Assembly: GCA_947174615.1 (NCBI GenBank)
Contig: CAMWJQ010000089.1
Span: forward strand, 1 to 10,958
DNA: 10,958 nt
Direction of reading: 5' to 3'
Origin: an uncultured Lachnospiraceae bacterium
GTDB lineage: Bacteria; Bacillota; Clostridia; Lachnospirales; Lachnospiraceae
How positions within the stretch are numbered: the stretch's first letter is position 1; the number at the start of each line of letters is the position of its first letter. Shown piece after piece: positions 1 to 5,737 of this stretch. Under the pieces are notes generated by a model. It had not been told where the DNA came from. It made no database searches and saw nothing but the letters and a program-made list of their open reading frames with translations. The position numbers were made by a program, and so were the translations under genes.

Positions 1-504
1 TGCGCAGAACTTGGATATTCCCTAAACATTCGGCAGGGGTTCTATAATGTAAAGCATTTCACCTTTGCGGAGGGTGTGAATACCTTGGAGCAGTATGGTG
101 CGGCAGCGCCCACGGCAAATGTGATTGATCTGTCACAGGTATTTCCCTATACGAAGAGCGCCTTCACGTACAATCCTGCAGATGGCATGTATTATAAGTC
201 CATTCACGGAAAGGCACAGACAGACGGTCTGAATGGCGAGCAGCTCAAGTTTGCCAATGTGATTGTACAGAACACCAAATGGTGCAGGCTGGACGATAAG
301 GGCTATCTGTATTTCCAGAATATTGATAACACGGAGGATGGATACTATTTCACGAAGGGGAAGTGTATCCATGTGACATGGCAGAAAACTGGCGAGTACA
401 CACCGACGATATATTATGATGACTTTGGTAATGAGATTCAGCTCAACGAGGGAAAGACCTATATCGCTGTGGCACAGACGGGCAGACCGGTGTTATTTAA
501 TTAA
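1..504 (+). CDS. DUF3048 / YerB-family lipoprotein, C-terminal part (5' end outside window)
   Basis: The frame is open from the first base, so this is the last 167 or so codons of a longer gene. A GTG at 76 is internal and not the likely start. The visible part matches my recollection of the C-terminal domain of DUF3048 proteins such as Bacillus YerB: an F-x-Y-x-x-x-x-x-x-Y-Y-K-S segment, then G-x-x-Q-x-D-x-x-N-G, an N-V-I-V strand, a D-G-Y-Y-F-T-K-G-K block with following T-W-Q-K, and a final D-x-x-G-N-E-I-x-L-N-x-G-K-T-Y-I. Family members are usually secreted lipoproteins; the lipobox that would prove this lies outside the window. The biochemical role of the family is not established. The stop (502-504) is followed within one base by a small inverted repeat, and the next gene begins 83 bases later on the same strand. 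Family call from remembered motifs, not a search. Confidence 0.8.
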   Translation, partial: CAELGYSLNIRQGFYNVKHFTFAEGVNTLEQYGAAAPTANVIDLSQVFPYTKSAFTYNPADGMYYKSIHGKAQTDGLNGEQLKFANVIVQNTKWCRLDDKGYLYFQNIDNTEDGYYFTKGKCIHVTWQKTGEYTPTIYYDDFGNEIQLNEGKTYIAVAQTGRPVLFN

Positions 505-587
505 CATAAGTTTATGTAAAAATATTTGTATTAGAAAATATTCTATTGCGTGGGCTTGTGTCAAATAAGAAAGGATATGGTATTTAA

Positions 588-1412
588 ATGAAAGTAGAAA
601 CGATTCAGGTAACAGTTGATGGTACTGTGCAGGCGAGTCTGTCGCTTTATATACAAGAAGATTATCCGAATACCTATGGTGAGCGGAAGCGCCCGATGGT
701 TTTGATCTGCCCGGGCGGCGGCTACGAACATGTATCTGTCCGGGAAGGGGAGCCCATCGCGCTCCACTTCCTGACTGCGGGCTGCCATGCGGCAGTACTT
801 TGGTATGACATTTCAAAACAGGGTGTGGCATATCCGCAGGAGCTGAAAGAGCTGGCGTGGTCTGCGGCGTATATCAGAGCACATGCAGACCAGTATGCAA
901 TTGACAAGGACAAAATTTTGGTCGCAGGTTTTTCGGCAGGTGCGCATCTTGCTGCGAGTCTGGGCTGTTTCTGGGACAAAGACTGGCTGGAACAGGAAAT
1001 GCAGATGTCAAAGACATGTTATCAGCCAAACGGTTTGATTCTCGCATATCCGGTGATTACATCCGGCGAATTTGCGCATAGGGGCAGTATCGTGAATCTG
1101 ATGGGCGCCAAGGCGGATGCGGCGCTGGAACAGGATCTGAGCTTGGAAACACAAGTGACAGACTTGGTACCGCCAGTATTTATGTGGCATACCTTTGAGG
1201 ATGATGTCGTACCGCTTGAAAATTCCCTGTTGTTTGCGGGTGCGCTCAAAAAAGCAGGTGTCAATTTTGAGTACCATGTATTCCCGCATGGCGGTCACGG
1301 GTATTCTCTTGCAACAAAAGAAACGGAAGAGAAGGGCTGTAATCAGGCTGAGCCGCAGTGTGAACAGTGGATGGCGCTGTGCAAAAATTGGATTCAGCAT
1401 TGTGTCTTATAG
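588..1412 (+). CDS. Alpha/beta-hydrolase esterase (BD-FAE / acetyl-xylan-esterase-like)
   Basis: This 274-residue protein has the layout of a small cytoplasmic alpha/beta-hydrolase of the esterase/lipase group that includes acetyl-xylan esterases. The oxyanion-hole motif CPGGGY is at residues 41-46. The nucleophile elbow GFSAG is at 114-118 with Ser116. The acid is probably Asp205 in E-D-D-V-V-P, and the base is His237 in the sequence G-G-H-G-Y. All parts of a Ser-Asp-His triad are therefore present. There is no signal peptide, so the substrate is likely a small acylated sugar or other ester taken up by the cell, but the exact substrate cannot be read from sequence. The ATG at 588 follows an AAGGA at 571-575. 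I see no clear promoter in the 83-base gap, so read-through from the upstream gene is possible. A hairpin follows the stop. Related annotations would be 'alpha/beta hydrolase' or 'xylanase'. Confidence 0.9.
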   Translation: MKVETIQVTVDGTVQASLSLYIQEDYPNTYGERKRPMVLICPGGGYEHVSVREGEPIALHFLTAGCHAAVLWYDISKQGVAYPQELKELAWSAAYIRAHADQYAIDKDKILVAGFSAGAHLAASLGCFWDKDWLEQEMQMSKTCYQPNGLILAYPVITSGEFAHRGSIVNLMGAKADAALEQDLSLETQVTDLVPPVFMWHTFEDDVVPLENSLLFAGALKKAGVNFEYHVFPHGGHGYSLATKETEEKGCNQAEPQCEQWMALCKNWIQHCVL

Positions 1413-1436
1413 AATGTGAAAAAAGCACAAAAACAT

Positions 1437-1460
1437 GGAAGCCTGATTGCTCAGGCTTCC
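1437..1460. terminator. Hairpin between convergent genes, likely terminator
   Basis: A perfect 10-bp stem, GGAAGCCTGA / TCAGGCTTCC, encloses a TTGC loop 24 bases after the hydrolase stop. Read on the plus strand, the stem is followed by TGTCTGTGT, a poor U-tract. Read on the minus strand, it is followed by ATGTTTTTGTGCTTTTTT, which is U-rich. It is therefore probably bidirectional, and the better terminator is for transcripts coming from the vanZ-like gene. Confidence 0.8.
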
Positions 1461-1613
1461 TGTCTGTGTAAAAGGGGAATTCTTCCGGAATTGCTAATTA
1501 GCAAGTCTAACATCTCTGCTAAACATATTATAACTATACAACGAAACAAGCCTTTTTTCTATAACTATATTGTAAATTACTAGCAATATATTATCCAAAA
1601 AATTGAAAATACG

Positions 1614-2138
1614 CTAATGCCGGAACAGCGGCTCAAAAATTGTCTTTCTCCCAATATACCCAAACACTCTGACAAATAGAATACCAATCAAAGCGCCGCA
1701 GCTGTCAATCAGCACGTCCCGCGCAGAACATCCGCGTCCCCGCACAAAGTACTGGTGGAGCTCGTCGAGGGCTGCAAAGCCGACACAGAGAATGCCTGCG
1801 GTGAGCACGAGCCACATGCCGCGGATTCCATACACATACAAGGGTATCGCTACAGAGACTGCAAGCAGGAAATACTCTGAGAAATGTGCAAGTTTGCGCA
1901 CATAGTAATGGATTTTTTTGATACAGCGCGAGATCTGCTTGTCTGTCAGTTCTAAGTCAAGTGCATTGTCTGCCATGGATACTGCCTTGTATGTCACCTG
2001 ATAGCTCAGCTTTGAGCTGGTGGCGCCGTCTTGTGAGGAAAAAGAGAAGATAATGTACATCATCAAAAGTGCAGGAATAAAGGACAAGGGCTTTAAGAAC
2101 AAGCGCATTATAAACTTCGTAAAGGTTTCAATTCTCAT
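1614..2138 (-). CDS. VanZ-family membrane protein
   Basis: This 174-residue, strongly hydrophobic protein carries the recurring marks of the VanZ-like family. An N-terminal membrane segment (about residues 15-33) runs into FSFSSQ (31-36). RKLAHFSEYF at 81-90 opens the second membrane segment. D-E-L-H-Q-Y at 125-130 is followed by R-G-R-x-x-x-x-R-D-V-L-I-D (133-145) and a final hydrophobic helix. About four membrane helices are expected. VanZ itself is linked to teicoplanin resistance in the vanA cluster, but stand-alone homologues like this one are common in Firmicutes and mostly of unknown role; no van genes are nearby. The minus-strand ATG at 2138 has a GGGAGA ribosome site at 2145-2150. 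The gene is convergent with the esterase and divergent from the unknown-protein/tetR operon, so it is probably transcribed alone. Confidence 0.88.
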   Translation of the reverse strand: MRIETFTKFIMRLFLKPLSFIPALLMMYIIFSFSSQDGATSSKLSYQVTYKAVSMADNALDLELTDKQISRCIKKIHYYVRKLAHFSEYFLLAVSVAIPLYVYGIRGMWLVLTAGILCVGFAALDELHQYFVRGRGCSARDVLIDSCGALIGILFVRVFGYIGRKTIFEPLFRH

Positions 2139-2158
2139 ACTAATTCTCCCGGTGAAAA

Positions 2159-2174
2159 AAGATATCCTTATCTT
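2159..2174. promoter_or_regulatory. Short inverted repeat upstream of the vanZ-like gene
   Basis: AAGATA-TCCT-TATCTT is an inverted repeat with perfect 6-bp arms, 20 bases upstream of the vanZ-like start and just beyond its ribosome site. It could be a protein-binding site or a weak leader hairpin. No convincing minus-strand promoter was identified in this AT-rich gap, so its role is uncertain. Confidence 0.3.
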
Positions 2175-2283
2175 AACCAGAAAGCTTTGGAATAAGCAAG
2201 AAATTTTTTATTAATTTTTTCATTCATATTTTTCTTTGAACTTCGATTCTTGAATTTTGACAAAAAGAATTGAAAGGAAGCAC

Positions 2284-2311
2284 TGTACATTTTTAAGTTT
2301 TATGTTAAAAT
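2284..2311 (+). promoter_or_regulatory. Extended -10 promoter of the unknown-protein/tetR operon
   Basis: The -10 TAAAAT at 2306-2311 is preceded by TG and one base (2303-2305), the extended -10 arrangement. A weak -35 TGTACA at 2284-2289 sits 16 bases upstream. The predicted start of transcription near 2318 gives a leader of about 34 bases before the ATG at 2352. A TTGACA at 2257-2262 lies too far upstream to pair with this -10. Confidence 0.55.
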
Positions 2312-2351
2312 ATACCTATACAGCGATGCAGAGCACAAAGGAGGAGCAACT

Positions 2352-2816
2352 ATGCAGGATGGCTTGAAGCTTTCAAGAGACGAGATTATCATTTGTTATA
2401 AAGACGACGTGGTGCGATTGATGCGGTATTTGTCATGGCTTCAGGAAAAGAGCGGTACTGTCACATCCGGGATCTATAAAGGCGAGGGAATTGAGAAAAG
2501 TTCCATGACTGTCCCGGTCTATGACTCGACGCTGCTTAGTTTTATCAAGGAAGCAAAAAAGACAGACTTTATCAATAGAAATTACGTGTATACTTATTCG
2601 AGATACCGCATGAAAACGGCAGAGGATGAACTGCGTGTAATCAGTGTTTGCTCTTTGCAGGAAATTACCGTATTGGGAGACATTTTATCAAAGTATGTAA
2701 TTCGCGGAGATATGAAAGGCACAGTGTGGTCAGAGGGTGTTCAGAATGGGGTGTATCTTGCACTGTTATTAAAATTAAAAGAGCTGATGGAAATCAGTAA
2801 GCCGCTGGAGTATTAG
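2352..2816 (+). CDS. Conserved-looking protein of unknown function, first gene of the tetR operon
   Basis: I do not recognise a named family with certainty. The 154-residue protein is soluble and mixed alpha/beta, with no signal peptide or membrane segment. Features that look like conserved family marks are a Y-x-x-D motif near residues 16-19, an R-Y-L-x-W-L-Q-x-K helix (25-33), P-V-Y-D-S-T-L (55-61) and N-R-N-Y-V-Y-x-Y-S-R (75-84). I-L-S-K-Y-V at 111-116 precedes G-D-M-K-G-T-V-W and a C-terminal helix. The ATG at 2352 has an excellent AAAGGAGGAG ribosome site (2337-2346). It ends 25 bases before the TetR gene and is clearly cotranscribed with it, so it may share the physiology that the regulator controls. 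No catalytic motif is evident. Confidence refers to this being a real gene, not to function. Confidence 0.85.
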   Translation: MQDGLKLSRDEIIICYKDDVVRLMRYLSWLQEKSGTVTSGIYKGEGIEKSSMTVPVYDSTLLSFIKEAKKTDFINRNYVYTYSRYRMKTAEDELRVISVCSLQEITVLGDILSKYVIRGDMKGTVWSEGVQNGVYLALLLKLKELMEISKPLEY

Positions 2817-2841
2817 TGCAAAAGAGCGAGGAGCTGAGTGA

Positions 2842-3429
2842 ATGGGAGTCAGGACGGTACAGAAAAGGAAATATATCGTGGAGAAGGCGAGAAGTGTCTT
2901 TTGCAGAAATGGTTATCGTGCGGTCACGATGAAAGATATTGTTGATATATGTGAGATCAGCCGTGGAGGGCTGTATCTGCATTTTGCCAGTACAAGAGAG
3001 CTTTTTGCAGCAGTGCTGGAGGAGGAGCATTTGAGAATGGCGGCTGATCTTCAGGCAGGCATGGCAAAGGGCGCGACACCGGGAGAACAGCTTCTCCTAT
3101 ATCTTGATGAGCAGAAAAAGGTCATTATGAAGAAAAAAGAGAACCTCACGGCTGCCACGTATGAATATCTGTTTGAAAATCATCTTACGGCGAAAAACAA
3201 CCCTGTAAAAAAGTGGTTTGACGAGGACGCAGCGCTGTTGACGCATCTGATTACAGAAGGTGTGAAGCAGGAATGGATGGACTGTGAAGATGCGGCGGAA
3301 GCGGCGCGCAATATCCTGTATACGTTGGAGGGCTTGAAGGTTTCAGCGCGTGCAATGGGTGTGACGGCAGCGCGGGTGGATAAAGAGATTGAATACATTA
3401 TGGGGACTTTGGGAATGGTAGTAAAATAA
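2842..3429 (+). CDS. TetR/AcrR-family transcriptional regulator
   Basis: This 195-residue protein has the usual TetR length and architecture. An N-terminal three-helix DNA-binding domain (residues 8-55) contains the helix-turn-helix V-T-M-K-D-I-V-D-I-C-E-I-S-R-G-G-L-Y-L-H-F (28-48), followed by the typical F-A-S-T-R-E-L-F-A-A-V-L linker. The remaining 140 residues are a helical, poorly conserved ligand-binding and dimerisation domain. Such proteins bind palindromic operators as dimers and release DNA on binding a small ligand, which cannot be predicted here. The ATG at 2842 follows GAGGAG at 2828-2833 with 8-base spacing, 25 bases after the unknown gene. Its stop codon (3427-3429) overlaps the beginning of a perfect 48-bp palindrome. 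That makes the palindrome the most obvious candidate operator, with the downstream thioesterase as candidate target. Confidence 0.93.
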   Translation: MGVRTVQKRKYIVEKARSVFCRNGYRAVTMKDIVDICEISRGGLYLHFASTRELFAAVLEEEHLRMAADLQAGMAKGATPGEQLLLYLDEQKKVIMKKKENLTAATYEYLFENHLTAKNNPVKKWFDEDAALLTHLITEGVKQEWMDCEDAAEAARNILYTLEGLKVSARAMGVTAARVDKEIEYIMGTLGMVVK

Positions 3430-3475
3430 AGCATGGTATAAACTTATACCATGGTATAAGTTTATACCATGCTTT
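3428..3475. repeat. 48-bp perfect palindrome, candidate double TetR operator
   Basis: The whole 48 bp equals its own reverse complement, centred between 3451 and 3452. It consists of two inverted copies of a 16-bp dyad, GGTATAAACTTATACC at 3435-3450 and GGTATAAGTTTATACC at 3453-3468, with centres 18 bp apart and flanked by GCAT / ATGC. Each 7+2+7 dyad has the size and symmetry of a TetR-family operator. As RNA it could also fold into a long hairpin with an A-rich 5' flank and TTTT at the 3' side, so partial termination between tetR and the thioesterase is an alternative or additional role. It begins inside the tetR stop codon. Confidence 0.85.
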
Positions 3476-3531
3476 TAATGTAGGGGAACTGTTTTGGTCA
3501 AGCAGTTTTTAGATAGGAGGAGACAGACGGT

Positions 3532-3948
3532 ATGACTACAGACGAGGCAGCGCTGACGCTGGAGGAAGTGCGGGAACGGTTTTCAAATGACCGCTTTGCC
3601 ACGGTAAACGGGGCGGTGATAGAGGAAGTGGCAGAGGGATATGCGAAGTGTTCCATGATACTAAATGAAACGCACCGCAATGCATTGGGGGCTGTTATGG
3701 GCGGCGCTATCTTTACGCTGGCAGATTTTGCCTTTGCAGTGGCATCAAACTGGAATCAAGCTGCAAGCGTTTCACTCTCTGCATCGATTAGTTTTCTTGG
3801 CGGAGCAAAAGGCGGCAAGCTGATTGCGGAAGCCGTGAAGGTCAAAGCGGGAAGAAAGACCTGCTATTACGAAGTGACTGTTTGTGATGAGCTTGGGAGT
3901 CAAGTGGCACATATGACGTCGAACGGTTATTGTTTAGACAAGACGTAG
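3532..3948 (+). CDS. PaaI-family hotdog-fold acyl-CoA thioesterase
   Basis: This 138-residue protein has the size and signature of PaaI-type hotdog thioesterases, which hydrolyse acyl- or aryl-CoA thioesters in the cytoplasm, usually as tetramers. The core motif lies at residues 48-73: H-R-N-A-L-G then G-G-A-I-F-T-L-A-D-F-A-F-A-V-A-S-N, with the presumed catalytic acid Asp65. The His that usually begins the H-G-G motif is Met56 here. A second conserved block, S-L-S-A-S-I-S-F-L (81-89), forms the next strand of the hotdog sheet. The substrate cannot be named. The ATG at 3532 follows AGGAGG at 3515-3520. I see no convincing promoter between the palindrome and this gene, so it may be reached by read-through from the tetR operon or from a promoter masked within the palindrome. 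Detoxification or CoA recycling are possible roles. Confidence 0.9.
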   Translation: MTTDEAALTLEEVRERFSNDRFATVNGAVIEEVAEGYAKCSMILNETHRNALGAVMGGAIFTLADFAFAVASNWNQAASVSLSASISFLGGAKGGKLIAEAVKVKAGRKTCYYEVTVCDELGSQVAHMTSNGYCLDKT

Positions 3949-3960
3949 TTTTTCTTATAT

Positions 3961-4005
3961 GAATATTACATGTTTGAATATTACGGGTATGAATATTACA
4001 GGCAG
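3961..4005. repeat. Three tandem 15-bp repeats upstream of ldh
   Basis: GAATATTAC occurs at 3961, 3976 and 3991, exactly 15 bp apart, each followed by six variable bases (ATGTTT then GGGTAT, with the last unit ending AGGCAG after the shared core). The repeat lies between the thioesterase stop and the ldh promoter region. It also reads in frame as a five-codon N-I-T-x-x repeat in a 43-codon open frame (3959-4090), but that frame has no ribosome site. Function unknown; a regulator-binding array for ldh is one possibility. Confidence 0.75.
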
Positions 4006-4023
4006 CAGCATAAAATTCGCATA

Positions 4024-4051
4024 TTTGTATCAGCGGAAGGAATACTATACT
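4024..4051 (+). promoter_or_regulatory. Possible ldh promoter
   Basis: A good -10, TATACT at 4046-4051, has only a weak -35 (TTTGTA at 4024-4029, 16-base spacer). Transcription would begin near 4058, giving a leader of about 47 bases to the ldh ATG, with an 8-bp palindrome TGTGCACA in it. The weak -35 would suit an activated gene. No Rex- or CcpA-type site was recognised with confidence. Confidence 0.4.
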
Positions 4052-4104
4052 GTGAATAGAATAAATGTGCACACTTCATTGAGAGTATAGGAGGATTTAA
4101 GATA

Positions 4105-5061
4105 ATGAAAGACGTAGTGATTAACAACAGGAAAGTAGCAATCGTAGGGTGTGGTTTTGTAGGGTCATCAATTGCTTTTTGTCTGATGCAGAGCGGTTTA
4201 TTTTCAGAGATGGTACTGATTGATGCCGACCATGACAGAGCAGAGGGTGAAGCGCTGGATATTGCGCATGGTATTCCGTTTATCGGTCATGTGGACATCT
4301 ATGCAGGCGGTTATGATGATATCGTGGATGCGGCGATCGTCATTATTACTGCGGGTGCAAATCAGAAACCCGATGAGACAAGACTGGATTTAGTGCACAA
4401 GAATGTAGGGATTTTTAAAAGCATTATTCCTGAGATTGCAGGCAGGAATTACAAAGGGATATTGCTGATTGTCTCCAACCCAGTAGATATTCTTACGTAT
4501 GTGGCGTGCAAACTCAGCAATTTGCCCGAGGACAGAGTGATCGGTTCTGGTACAGTGCTTGACAGTGCCAGACTCAAATATAAGCTTGGCGAGCATCTGA
4601 ATGTGGACAGCAAGAGTGTGCATGCGTTTATCATTGGCGAGCATGGGGACAGTGAGATTGCCGCATGGAGCAGTGCCAATGTATCAGGTGTGCCATTGAA
4701 TGATTTCTGTGAGCTGAGAGGTCACTATCAGCACGAGGAGTCTATGGAGCGCATCGCAGAGGAGGTCAAGAACTGCGCATATGAGATTATCTCCAAAAAA
4801 CGTGCAACCTACTATGGGATTGCCATGACTGTCAAGAGAATCTGTGAGTCAATCATCCGCGACGAGCGCTCGATTCTTCCGATCTCAAGAATGATTCACG
4901 GGGAGTATGGTATCGAAGGAATGGCGCTTAGTATGCCGGCTGTATTGGGAGAGAATGGTGTACAGACGAGAGTTCCTATCTCATTGAATGAGGAGGAGCA
5001 GGCAAAACTGAAACAATCAGCGGATACGCTGGCTTCTGTAATCAAGGGGCTGGATCTTTAA
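4105..5061 (+). CDS. ldh: L-lactate dehydrogenase
   Basis: The 318-residue enzyme reduces pyruvate to L-lactate with NADH, regenerating NAD+ in fermentation. The Rossmann motif G-C-G-F-V-G is at residues 15-20, with Asp40 at the position that selects NAD over NADP. The active-site loop A-G-A-N-Q-K-P-D-E-T-R (83-93) carries Gln87, the residue that marks lactate rather than malate dehydrogenases, and Arg93. S-N-P-V-D is at 124-128, L-D-S-A-R at 152-156 (Asp153, Arg156 binds the carboxylate), and the catalytic I-G-E-H-G-D at 177-182 has His180. All catalytic residues are intact. By alignment to classical LDH numbering, the fructose-1,6-bisphosphate site has the expected His (His173) but Lys158 in place of the usual Arg173, so allosteric control may differ. 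The ATG at 4105 follows AGGAGG (4089-4094). The gene appears monocistronic, with a terminator downstream. Confidence 0.96.
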   Translation: MKDVVINNRKVAIVGCGFVGSSIAFCLMQSGLFSEMVLIDADHDRAEGEALDIAHGIPFIGHVDIYAGGYDDIVDAAIVIITAGANQKPDETRLDLVHKNVGIFKSIIPEIAGRNYKGILLIVSNPVDILTYVACKLSNLPEDRVIGSGTVLDSARLKYKLGEHLNVDSKSVHAFIIGEHGDSEIAAWSSANVSGVPLNDFCELRGHYQHEESMERIAEEVKNCAYEIISKKRATYYGIAMTVKRICESIIRDERSILPISRMIHGEYGIEGMALSMPAVLGENGVQTRVPISLNEEEQAKLKQSADTLASVIKGLDL

Positions 5062-5076
5062 GAGCGTTTATATAGA

Positions 5077-5120
5077 TTGGCATTTGTTACCTAGACTGGG
5101 CAGCAAGTGCCAATTTTTTT
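5077..5120 (+). terminator. Rho-independent terminator of ldh
   Basis: The stem TTGGCATTTG / CAAGTGCCAA (one T-G pair) brackets a 17-base loop, and is followed at once by seven T residues (5114-5120). It starts 16 bases after the ldh stop and insulates ldh from the iron-uptake operon. Confidence 0.82.
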
Positions 5121-5142
5121 GGTAAAAAATCTCTTTATTGTA

Positions 5143-5171
5143 TTGACAGCTAATTTTGGTTAGTGTATACT
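5143..5171 (+). promoter_or_regulatory. Strong sigma-A-type promoter of the feo operon
   Basis: A consensus -35 TTGACA (5143-5148) and a -10 TATACT (5166-5171) are separated by the ideal 17 bases. Transcription should start near 5178, about 77 bases before feoA. The -10 is covered by an inverted repeat (see the operator entry), so this is a strong promoter held under repression. Confidence 0.88.
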
Positions 5172-5207
5172 AATAAAAGTAAGATAACTATATATGAAGT
5201 TAGTTAT
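5150..5207. promoter_or_regulatory. Candidate iron-responsive operator(s) over the feo promoter
   Basis: Half-sites CTAA at 5150, TTAG at 5160 and CTAA at 5170 are exactly 10 bp apart and make overlapping dyads. One of them, TTAGTGTATACTAA (5160-5173), lies over the -10. A second, downstream dyad has arms ATAACTA (5184-5190) and TAGTTAT (5201-5207), with its TTAG at 5200, still in the same 10-bp phase. TTAG/CTAA half-sites recall DtxR/IdeR/MntR-type metalloregulator boxes, which would fit Fe(II)-dependent repression of an iron importer. The regulator itself is not in the window, and the assignment is inference. Confidence 0.6.
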
Positions 5208-5254
5208 ACAGGTGAATAAGAAATGAATCAAGCGAAACGGAAGGGGGAAGAAAG

Positions 5255-5464
5255 ATGCCGCTTAGTATGGCAAAGATCGGCGAAATTTTTCAGATCAAAA
5301 AAATCGGCGGGCGGGAGGAGACGCGCCAGTTTCTTGAGACGCTTGGTTTTGTGGCAGGCGGAAACATTACTGTAGTATCAGAGATCAATGGCAGCATGAT
5401 TGTCAACGTGAAGGATTCCAGAGTCGCCATCGGCAGGGATTTGGCGAATAAGATTGTCGTGTAG
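5255..5464 (+). CDS. feoA: FeoA-domain protein (first of two)
   Basis: This 69-residue protein is a single SH3-like FeoA domain, the small cytoplasmic partner of the FeoB ferrous iron transporter. It shows the family pattern L-E-T-L-G-F-V-A-G-G-N-I-T-V-V (28-42) followed by a short strand, S-M-I-V-N-V-K-D-S-R-V-A-I-G-R-D-L-A-N-K-I-V-V (47-69). It is more divergent than the second copy: the usual A-P-L-G-D-P turn is replaced by E-I-N-G. The ATG at 5255 follows AGGGGG (5242-5247). The second feoA begins 24 bases downstream. Two feoA genes ahead of feoB are a common arrangement in Clostridia; the two copies probably have non-identical roles in the Feo complex, but which is unknown. Confidence 0.9.
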   Translation: MPLSMAKIGEIFQIKKIGGREETRQFLETLGFVAGGNITVVSEINGSMIVNVKDSRVAIGRDLANKIVV

Positions 5465-5488
5465 TTTTTAAAAATGAGGAGGACGAAA

Positions 5489-5710
5489 ATGAAAACACTT
5501 CGGGAAGTACCATGCGGACAGACTGTGACCGTGTCAAAACTAAACGGTGAAGGACCTGTCAGGAGGAGAATTATGGATATGGGCATCACAAAAGGCGTAG
5601 AAGTTTTTGTGCGCAAAGTGGCTCCACTGGGCGATCCGGTGGAAGTGACAGTTAGAGGTTATGAGTTGTCGCTTCGGAAAGCTGACACAGAGATGATTGT
5701 AGTGGAATAA
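5489..5710 (+). CDS. feoA: FeoA-domain protein (second copy, canonical)
   Basis: This is a canonical FeoA of 73 residues, with R-R-R-I-M-D-M-G-I-T-K-G-V-E-V at 25-39, A-P-L-G-D-P at 45-50 and V-E-V-T-V-R-G-Y-E-L-S-L-R-K-A-D at 51-66, ending in the M-I-V-V-E strand. FeoA proteins are cytosolic SH3-fold subunits thought to bind FeoB and modulate iron transport. I chose the ATG at 5489 because AGGAGG (5477-5482) lies 6 bases before it. The upstream in-frame ATG at 5474 would place that ribosome site inside the gene and itself lacks one. It lies 24 bases after the first feoA and 27 bases before feoB, so all three form one operon. Confidence 0.93.
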   Translation: MKTLREVPCGQTVTVSKLNGEGPVRRRIMDMGITKGVEVFVRKVAPLGDPVEVTVRGYELSLRKADTEMIVVE

Positions 5711-5737
5711 GGTTTGTTGAGGCGAAAGGAGTAAGAT

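Noticed and set aside
1614..2138. Glycopeptide-resistance gene cluster around the VanZ protein
   Set aside because: No vanH, vanA, vanX, vanR or vanS relatives are nearby; stand-alone VanZ-like proteins are common in Firmicutes.
2257..2262. TTGACA as -35 of the unknown-protein/tetR operon
   Set aside because: No acceptable -10 lies 15 to 19 bases downstream; the extended -10 at 2303-2311 fits better.
3428..3475. Palindrome as an inserted mobile element (MITE) end
   Set aside because: No target-site duplication, internal sequence or second copy is visible in the window, and its dyads fit operators better.
3959..4090. Calling the 43-codon N-I-T repeat frame a gene
   Set aside because: There is no ribosome site, it overlaps the ldh promoter and ribosome site, and the repeat explains the open frame; kept only as a finding.
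5474..5488. Earlier ATG for the second feoA
   Set aside because: The codons from this ATG are themselves the AGGAGG ribosome site of the ATG at 5489, and nothing resembling a ribosome site precedes 5474.
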